DNA of 19,132 nt, taken from assembly GCA_947455285.1 (NCBI GenBank), contig CANGOK010000026.1, positions 1-19,132 on the forward strand, written 5' to 3'. The position numbers were made by a program, and so were the translations under genes. Below are positions 14,797 through 19,132 of this stretch, in pieces. The notes under the pieces were generated by a model. That model made no database searches, was not told the DNA's origin, and saw nothing but the letters and a program-made list of their open reading frames with translations. The number at the start of each line of letters is the position of its first letter. Position 1 is the first letter of the stretch. This DNA is from Beijerinckiaceae bacterium (GTDB lineage: Bacteria > Pseudomonadota > Alphaproteobacteria > Rhizobiales > Beijerinckiaceae).

Positions 14797-14844
14797 ATGT
14801 CTCGCCCCAACGTTTGGATCAACCAGAGCTTTCGCAACCCATGA
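14797..14844 (+). CDS. Possible 15-codon leader peptide upstream of ctaA
   Basis: ATG at 14797 opens a short frame encoding MSRPNVWINQSFRNP, preceded by AAGAGG with a short 3-base spacer. Its TGA (14842-14844) overlaps the ctaA ATG (14841-14843) as ATGA, the same coupling arrangement seen in the glycosylation operon here. The ctaA start itself has no clear Shine-Dalgarno, which would make coupling useful. It could still be chance. Confidence 0.25.
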   Translation: MSRPNVWINQSFRNP

Positions 14845-15872
14845 CCGACGCCGCCCCCGCCGCCAGCGATCCCCTGCGCCCCGTCCGCCTCTGGCTCTGG
14901 AGTGTGGCGGGCTTGATCTTCGCCATGGTCATCGTCGGCGGGGCGACCCGGCTGACCGAGAGCGGCCTGTCGATCACCGAATGGAAGCCGATCCTTGGCG
15001 TGATCCCGCCGCTCACCCACGACGCCTGGCTGGCGGAATTCGAGAAATACAAGCAGATTCCGCAATATGCGCAGCTCTTCCCCACGATGACGCTGGGCGA
15101 GTTTCAGGTGATCTATTTCTGGGAATGGGGCCACCGGCTGCTCGGCCGGGTGATCGGCCTCGCCTTCGCCCTTCCGCTGGCCTTCTTCTGGTGGCGCGGG
15201 ATGCTAACGCGCGGCCTCAAGTGGCGTCTGACGGGCCTGCTGGCGCTGGGCGGGCTGCAGGGCGCCGTCGGCTGGTGGATGGTGACCTCGGGTCTCTCGA
15301 AGCGGGTCGAGGTCGCGCCCGAGCGGCTCGCCGTGCATCTGTTGCTGGCCTCGATCACTTTCGCCGCCATCATCTGGATCGCCACGGGGCTGAAGCCTAA
15401 GGCGGCCGAAGCTTCAAAGGGCCTCAAGGGCTGGGCCTATGGCATGTTCGTGCTGGTCTTGGCGCAGATCTGCCTTGGCGCGCTGGTCGCCGGATCGCGG
15501 GCGGGGCTCACTTATAACGACTGGCCCTTCATGGCGGGACATCTCGTGCCCCCCATGGAGAATCTGTCGCGGCTAGACCCGTGGTGGCTGAACTTTCTTG
15601 AAAACATCACCCTGATCCAGTTCCAGCATCGGCTGGCCGCCTATGCGCTGCTGGCGCTGGCGCTCTGGCACATGGCCCGCGCCCGGCGTTTGGCGCCCGG
15701 CTCGAAAGCCGCGCGCCGCGCCACTGCGCTTGCGGGGCTTGTGGGGACGCAGGCCGTTATCGGCGTCGTGACCCTGATGCTCGTCGTGCCGATCTGGGCC
15801 GGGCTGCTGCATCAGGCCTTCGCCATGGTGGTTCTTGCCATGGCCGCCGCGCACGCGCGCCGCTTGAGCTGA
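14841..15872 (+). CDS. ctaA: Heme A synthase (COX15/CtaA family)
   Basis: A 343-residue inner-membrane protein with about eight helices that converts heme O to heme A, oxidising the C8 methyl group with oxygen, for aa3-type cytochrome oxidases. The diagnostic first-helix motif is GGATRLTESGLSITEWKP (33-50). The four conserved heme-ligand histidines are visible at H98 (EWGHRLLGR), H166 (LAVHLL), H263 (FQHRLAAY) and H324 (LLHQAFAM). AGSRAGLTYNDWPFMAG (217-233) marks the second half. This is the longer proteobacterial/mitochondrial type. A TTG start 27 bases upstream is possible, but ATG at 14841 is preferred. Neither has a strong Shine-Dalgarno, which fits possible coupling to the short upstream frame. 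No other cytochrome oxidase genes are present in the window. Confidence 0.95.
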   Translation: MTDAAPAASDPLRPVRLWLWSVAGLIFAMVIVGGATRLTESGLSITEWKPILGVIPPLTHDAWLAEFEKYKQIPQYAQLFPTMTLGEFQVIYFWEWGHRLLGRVIGLAFALPLAFFWWRGMLTRGLKWRLTGLLALGGLQGAVGWWMVTSGLSKRVEVAPERLAVHLLLASITFAAIIWIATGLKPKAAEASKGLKGWAYGMFVLVLAQICLGALVAGSRAGLTYNDWPFMAGHLVPPMENLSRLDPWWLNFLENITLIQFQHRLAAYALLALALWHMARARRLAPGSKAARRATALAGLVGTQAVIGVVTLMLVVPIWAGLLHQAFAMVVLAMAAAHARRLS

Positions 15873-15899
15873 CCATTCGGACAATTCGCTGAACGGTCA
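15870..15899. other. Inverted repeat at the end of ctaA
   Basis: TGACCATTC (15870-15878) pairs with GAACGGTCA (15891-15899) with one mismatch across a 12-base loop; the first base is in the ctaA stop codon. No U-tract follows, so it could be a weak ctaA terminator or a protein-binding site upstream of ligA. Confidence 0.35.
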
Positions 15900-15915
15900 G
15901 GTCTTCAGGCTCCGC

Positions 15916-15929
15916 TTGATCCTGATCAA
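15916..15929. promoter_or_regulatory. FNR/FixK-type box upstream of ligAB
   Basis: TTGATCCTGATCAA is an exact match to the FNR/FixK consensus TTGAT-N4-ATCAA. It lies 68 bases before the ligA start codon. If it is a class II activator site (centred near -41), transcription would begin around 15964, giving a leader of about 34 bases, but no good -10 hexamer is obvious at the expected place. Binding is inferred from sequence only. Confidence 0.7.
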
Positions 15930-15997
15930 TGAAGCCTGCCGCTCGCCAGCGCACCTATGGGCCAAGCCTGAAGGCATGGTTTGCAGGAGTCGCGGCG

Positions 15998-16342
15998 ATG
16001 GATGATCTCAGACACATTCCCGGAACGCCCGTATTTCAGGGGGAGGAAGCCAAGCGCGGCTACGCCCTCAACAAGATGTGTTTCTCCTTCAACGAAGCGG
16101 CGAACCGCAAGGCCTTCCTCGCCGACGAGGAGGGCTACATGGAACGCTATAAGCTCAATGAGGAGCAGCGCGCCGCGATCCGCTCGCGCAATGTCCTGCA
16201 GCTCATCGCCGCCGGCGGCAATGTCTATTACCTCGCGAAATTCGCGGGGATCTTCGGCCTCAATGTGCAGGACATCGGCGCGCAGCAGACCGGCATGACC
16301 ATTGAAGCCTTCAAAGCCTTTCTCGCATCGCAGGGAACCTGA
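15998..16342 (+). CDS. ligA: Protocatechuate 4,5-dioxygenase alpha subunit
   Basis: A 114-residue, mostly helical subunit. IPGTPVFQGEEAKRGYALNK (7-26), ANRKAFLADEEGYMERY (35-51), AAGGNVYYLAKFAG (71-84) and the terminal TGMTIEAFKAF (98-108) follow the order found in LigA of Sphingobium SYK-6. The alpha subunit caps the active site of LigB and has no metal ligands of its own. The frame is open further upstream, starting inside the FNR-type box, but CAGGAG 8 bases before the ATG at 15998 identifies that codon as the start. ligB follows after 3 bases. The C-terminus is shorter than in SYK-6 LigA. Other class III extradiol alpha subunits (for gallate-like substrates) are possible alternatives. Confidence 0.9.
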   Translation: MDDLRHIPGTPVFQGEEAKRGYALNKMCFSFNEAANRKAFLADEEGYMERYKLNEEQRAAIRSRNVLQLIAAGGNVYYLAKFAGIFGLNVQDIGAQQTGMTIEAFKAFLASQGT

Positions 16343-16345
16343 ACC

Positions 16346-17215
16346 ATGGCCCGCATCATCGGTGGTTTGACGACCTCTCACGTTCCTTCAATCGGCGGCG
16401 CCATCGCGCGCGACGAACAGCAGACGCCTTACTGGAAGCCGCTGTTCGACGCCTTCGTTCCCGTCCATGCGTGGCTTGAGGAAATGAAGCCTGACGTCGC
16501 GATTGTGATTTACAACGATCACGGCCTCAACTTCTTCCTCGACAAGATGCCGACCTTCGCAGTGGGCGCAGCCGCTTCTTATGACAATGCAGATGAAGGC
16601 TGGGGCATTCCCGTGCTGCCGTCTTTCGAGGGCGATCCCGACCTGTCGTGGCATATGATCGATCGGCTTGTGGCTGACGAGTTCGACATCACCATGTGTC
16701 AGGAGTTTCTGGTCGACCACGCCTTCACGCTGCCGATCAAACTCATGTATCCGAACGCGGGGCCGACATGGCCGCTGCGCACCATTCCCGTGACGATCAA
16801 TTCCGTTCAGCATCCGTTGCCGAGCGCTGCGCGTTGCTGGAAGCTGGGGCAGGCGATTGGCCGTGCGATCGAGTCTTATCCGAAGGACCTCAAGGTCGTG
16901 GTGCTTGGCACGGGCGGTCTGTCGCATCAGCTTGATGGAGCGCGCGCAGGCTTCATCAACAAGGATTTCGATTTGCTCTGCATGGAGAAGATCGTTTCTG
17001 ACCCTGTCGCCCTGACGAAATATTCAAACCGCCAGATTATTGAGTTGGCTGGTTCGCAGGGCGTGGAGTTGATGACCTGGATCACCATGCGCGGCGCTCT
17101 TCAGGGCAAGGTCTCGACGGTGACGAGCACCTATCATGCGCCGATTTCGAACACAGGCGGCGCCGTGATGCTGCTGGCGAATGAGCCTGCCGAAATGGCC
17201 GCCGCAGCGGAATGA
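16346..17215 (+). CDS. ligB: Protocatechuate 4,5-dioxygenase beta (catalytic) subunit
   Basis: A 289-residue class III extradiol dioxygenase subunit with a non-heme Fe(II) site. Ligands equivalent to those of SYK-6 LigB (H12, H61, E242) are H12 in TTSHVPS, H59 in YNDHGLNFF and E241 in GVELMTW. The catalytic base is H194 in GTGGLSHQLDG. All are intact, so the enzyme should be active. The reaction is meta ring cleavage of protocatechuate with O2 to 4-carboxy-2-hydroxymuconate semialdehyde. The genes for the next steps (ligC, ligI, ligJ, ligK), a LysR regulator and an uptake protein are absent from the window, so the pathway must be completed elsewhere. It is co-transcribed with ligA and followed by a strong hairpin. 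Confidence 0.93.
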   Translation: MARIIGGLTTSHVPSIGGAIARDEQQTPYWKPLFDAFVPVHAWLEEMKPDVAIVIYNDHGLNFFLDKMPTFAVGAAASYDNADEGWGIPVLPSFEGDPDLSWHMIDRLVADEFDITMCQEFLVDHAFTLPIKLMYPNAGPTWPLRTIPVTINSVQHPLPSAARCWKLGQAIGRAIESYPKDLKVVVLGTGGLSHQLDGARAGFINKDFDLLCMEKIVSDPVALTKYSNRQIIELAGSQGVELMTWITMRGALQGKVSTVTSTYHAPISNTGGAVMLLANEPAEMAAAAE

Positions 17216-17238
17216 TCGAACTTCCTCGAAAGGTTCGC

Positions 17239-17274
17239 CGACCCGCCCCCGAAAGGGGGGCGGGTCGATGCTTT
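17239..17274 (+). terminator. Terminator after ligB
   Basis: A perfect 12-bp GC-rich stem, CGACCCGCCCCC (17239-17250) with GGGGGCGGGTCG (17256-17267), surrounds the loop GAAAG and is followed on the plus strand by ATGCTTTTC. The T-run is short but suits intrinsic termination of ligAB. It lies between converging genes and may also end the small minus-strand transcript, although no U-tract is present on that side. Confidence 0.7.
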
Positions 17275-17277
17275 TCG

Positions 17278-17397
17278 TCAGTGCTTTTCGCTATTGCGGA
17301 CGCTGGCGGTGGAGAGATCAGCATAGATCAGGACCACGGCGAAGAAGCCGAAGGCGCCAAGGACCATGTTGAGAAACATTTGCTCTGAACCAGTCAT
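17278..17397 (-). CDS. 39-residue single-pass membrane protein, family not recognised
   Basis: The protein begins MTGSEQMFLNMVLGAF and contains one hydrophobic helix (about 8-27, ending AVVLIYADL), followed by a short polar tail ending NSEKH. TGGGGAA a few bases before the ATG at 17397 favours that start; ATGs at 17409 and 17493 would add residues with no Shine-Dalgarno support, and the latter would place an FNR-type box inside the gene. An exact FNR/FixK box lies 54 bases upstream. Codon use is G/C-rich at third positions, like neighbouring genes. The size and layout recall small accessory subunits of terminal oxidases, but no sequence match to a known one (for example CydX or CcoQ) is claimed. 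The function is unknown. Confidence 0.55.
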   Translation of the reverse strand: MTGSEQMFLNMVLGAFGFFAVVLIYADLSTASVRNSEKH

Positions 17398-17451
17398 GGA
17401 TTTCCCCATAGATAGACGCTGCAGACATGTCAGGGGGTAGAGCGCCTCGCC

Positions 17452-17465
17452 TTGATCTGCATCAA
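17452..17465. promoter_or_regulatory. FNR/FixK-type box between divergent genes
   Basis: TTGATCTGCATCAA exactly matches TTGAT-N4-ATCAA and is symmetric, so it could serve either side. On the minus strand its inner edge is 54 bases from the ATG of the small membrane protein. On the plus strand it is 73 bases from the GT4 start, and -10-like TTTCAT or CATAAC sequences lie 22-25 bases beyond the box, close to a class II arrangement. Confidence 0.7.
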
Positions 17466-17538
17466 TGGGGCTGGCGACAGTTAGCCATTTCATAACATTT
17501 CAAGGTTTAGATGGCGGCGGCTGGAGCAGCGCCGCGCG

Positions 17539-18759
17539 ATGAAAATTCTCTTTGTTCATCAGAACTATCCCGGACAATTTCTGCATATCGCTCCGGTCAT
17601 GGCGCAGCGGGGCCATCATGTCGTCGCGCTCACCGCTGCGAAGAACCCACGCACCATCACCGTCGACAATGCTCGCTATCAGTATTCTGGGAGCAGCATC
17701 AACAGTCAGAACTTTGGCATATCCACACATTACGCCGAACGTGCGACGCGCGGCATGGATGCGGCGCGCGCTGCGGCGAAATTGAAGGAGGCTGGTTTTT
17801 CGCCAGACGTCATCTTCAGTCATATCGGCTGGGGCGAGGGGCTTTTCCTGAAGGAGGTCTGGCCCGACGCGAAGAAGGTCGTTTACGCGGAGTTCTTCTA
17901 CGCCCCGCGCGGACGCGACACGAACTTCGATCATGAATTTCCAAATGACTCCCTGAGAAGTGCGGCATGGATCAGGGCGCGCACGGGCGCGATGCTGCTT
18001 GATCTCAATGACGCTGATCACGCGGTGGCGCCTACAAGGTGGCAGGCCTCGACCTTGCCCGACTATCATCAGCATTTGATGAAAGTCATTCATGAGGGCG
18101 TGCGCACGGATCTCGTAAAACCTGATCCTTCGGCTTCATTCACGCTTCCTCAAAAGAACATCACGCTGAAGGCCGGCGATGAAGTGCTGACTTATGTTGG
18201 CCGCAACCTTGAGCCTTATCGCGGCTATCATATCCTGATGCGCAGCCTTCCTAAGATTTTGCAGGAACGTCCGAACGCGCAGGTCGTCATCGTTGGCGGC
18301 GACTCTCTGAGCTATGGCGCGCGGGCGCCGGAAGGCAAGAGCTGGAAGGAAGTGTTCCTGAATGAAGTGTCAGACCGCATCGATCATAATCGCGTGCATT
18401 TCGTGGGAATGCTCGATTATCAACGCTTCATGTCGCTGCTTCAGATCAGCCGCGTCCACGCCTATCTGACCTATCCCTTCGTGCTCTCATGGTCGATGCT
18501 CGAAGCCATGAGCGCGGGCGCGCTGGTGGTCGGCTCGAACACGCCTCCGGTTGCGGAGGTCATCAATCACGGGAAGAACGGCCTGCTTGTCGATTTCTTC
18601 GATTTGCCCGGGTGGTCCAATGCGATCATCGACGCGCTTGCGCGGCCAGAGCATTATTTGGGGATGAGGGCGGCCGCACGACAGACGGCGATTGAGCGGT
18701 ATGACCAGCAGAAAATCTGCGTGCCGCAGATGTTGGGGTTCCTCGAAGGGCTGGTTTGA
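17539..18759 (+). CDS. GT4-like glycosyltransferase
   Basis: A 406-residue GT-B protein. The N-terminus MKILFVHQNYPGQFLHIAPV and the following domain (about 1-185) are of the Glyco_trans_4_3 type. The C-terminal nucleotide-sugar domain contains TYVGRNLEPYRGYHIL (218-233), VIVGGDSLSYG (250-260) and SWSMLEAMSAGALVVGSNTPPVAEVI (317-342, only E322 of the EX7E pair). At the position of the first EX7E glutamate the protein has Phe314, apparently a subfamily trait since the rest is intact. No signal peptide or membrane helix is seen. The start has only a weak GGAG at a 12-base spacing. The product is unknown, and envelope or exopolysaccharide synthesis is possible. An FNR-type box lies in its upstream region. 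Confidence 0.87.
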   Translation: MKILFVHQNYPGQFLHIAPVMAQRGHHVVALTAAKNPRTITVDNARYQYSGSSINSQNFGISTHYAERATRGMDAARAAAKLKEAGFSPDVIFSHIGWGEGLFLKEVWPDAKKVVYAEFFYAPRGRDTNFDHEFPNDSLRSAAWIRARTGAMLLDLNDADHAVAPTRWQASTLPDYHQHLMKVIHEGVRTDLVKPDPSASFTLPQKNITLKAGDEVLTYVGRNLEPYRGYHILMRSLPKILQERPNAQVVIVGGDSLSYGARAPEGKSWKEVFLNEVSDRIDHNRVHFVGMLDYQRFMSLLQISRVHAYLTYPFVLSWSMLEAMSAGALVVGSNTPPVAEVINHGKNGLLVDFFDLPGWSNAIIDALARPEHYLGMRAAARQTAIERYDQQKICVPQMLGFLEGLV

Positions 18760-18785
18760 AATTATTTTAAGTAATGCTTGCAGCT

Positions 18786-18931
18786 TCTCTCCCCCTTGTG
18801 GGGAGAGACTAGAGAGTGGGGGTCGTGAGGCCTCGGGCGTTAGCGCCTTTGCACAATGCGCCAACGATCAGCGCCTCACGACCCCCACCCCGTCACGCCA
18901 TGCGTGCCGACCCTCCCCACAAGGGGGAGGG
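18786..18931. repeat. Composite palindromic repeat, copy 2
   Basis: It shares long blocks with copy 1 (CTCCCCCTTGTGGGGA, GTGGGGGTCGTGAGGCC, CCTTTGCA, CGATCAG, GACCCCCACCCCGTC, CCGACCCTCCCC). Its inner arms are 16-bp perfect complements (18816-18831 with 18873-18888). The outer segments are also 16-bp inverted copies of each other (18789-18804 with 18914-18929), and each can fold into its own hairpin. It lies between the converging GT4 and metY genes. Confidence 0.88.
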
Positions 18932-18940
18932 TGATTAAAC

Positions 18941-19132
18941 TCACATACCCTTGCGCAGGGCCTGATCGAGATCAGCGATGATGTCGGCGCTGTCTTCGAT
19001 GCCGATGGACAGGCGCACCACGTCCGGACCCGCGCCCGCAACGACCTTCTGCTCGTCGGAGAGCTGACGGTGGGTGGTCGAGGCCGGGTGGATGACCAGC
19101 GAGCGGGTGTCGCCGACATTGGCGAGATGCGA
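18941..19132 (-). CDS. metY: O-acetylhomoserine sulfhydrylase (MetY-type), C-terminal fragment
   Basis: The last 63 codons plus the TGA of a PLP-dependent Cys/Met-metabolism enzyme; the gene continues past the right edge. The fragment begins SHLANVGDTRSLVIHPASTT, the conserved C-terminal substrate-carboxylate region of the family, and continues with HRQLSDEQ and VVRLSIGIEDSADIIADLDQ to a normal C-terminus (ALRKGM). The SLVIHPASTTH wording favours MetY over cystathionine gamma-synthase or MetZ. The enzyme makes homocysteine from O-acetylhomoserine and sulfide. The active-site lysine is outside the window. Confidence 0.85.
   Translation of the reverse strand, partial: SHLANVGDTRSLVIHPASTTHRQLSDEQKVVAGAGPDVVRLSIGIEDSADIIADLDQALRKGM

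Noticed and set aside
14811..14824. TTGGATCAA near the ctaA start considered as a third FNR-type box
   Set aside because: The half-sites overlap and lack the required four-base spacer, so it does not match TTGAT-N4-ATCAA.
14148..15134. A 328-codon minus-strand frame that includes DUF423
   Set aside because: Only the last 120 codons match a protein family. The upstream part is antisense to ctaA and out of frame with DUF2842, and the TGATG junction gives a natural start.
14006..18931. The two palindromic repeats considered as a CRISPR array
   Set aside because: There are only two copies, about 4.6 kb apart, each of about 140-147 bp with internal hairpins. There are no short regularly spaced repeats or cas genes.

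Overview
The window looks like chromosomal DNA of a high-GC alphaproteobacterium, most likely in the order Hyphomicrobiales (Rhizobiales). The grounds are strong G/C preference at third codon positions in every gene, a DUF2842 protein (a mostly alphaproteobacterial family) beside heme A synthase, an ArnT/Rgt-like envelope glycosylation operon, and FNR/FixK-type TTGAT-N4-ATCAA boxes. I saw no phage, transposon, plasmid, rRNA, tRNA or CRISPR signature. Almost all genes are intact; only the two at the window edges are cut.

Layout, left to right: (1) the tail of a cupin protein, then a convergent class D flavin monooxygenase / acyl-CoA dehydrogenase-like enzyme, and a divergent alpha/beta hydrolase. 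(2) Four plus-strand genes joined by ATGA stop/start overlaps: a GT39 membrane glycosyltransferase, a PAP2 phosphatase, a GT2 polyprenyl-phosphate glycosyltransferase and a small LAB_N-domain membrane protein. Together they look like a complete lipid-linked-sugar module for decorating lipid A or LPS. (3) A minus-strand two-gene RND efflux system (periplasmic adaptor plus inner-membrane permease, MdtA/MdtBC-like) with a clear rho-independent terminator that lies inside the 3' end of the opposing gene. (4) A GT4 glycosyltransferase followed by an amylo-alpha-1,6-glucosidase. (5) A DUF2842-DUF423 pair, divergent from heme A synthase (ctaA). (6) ligA-ligB, a protocatechuate 4,5-dioxygenase, with no other lig genes nearby. 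(7) A 39-residue single-pass membrane protein, divergent from a second GT4 glycosyltransferase. (8) The 3' end of an O-acetylhomoserine sulfhydrylase gene.

The most notable non-coding signals are two exact FNR/FixK consensus palindromes. One lies 68 bases upstream of ligA. The other lies between the 39-residue membrane protein and the divergent GT4 gene. If functional, they place an oxygen-consuming aromatic-ring dioxygenase, a tiny membrane protein and/or a glycosyltransferase under oxygen-responsive control, next to the oxygen-dependent heme A synthase. A second notable signal is a composite palindromic repeat of about 140-147 bp, present twice and both times between converging genes. All five tail-to-tail gene junctions in the window carry a hairpin, built from several unrelated sequences.
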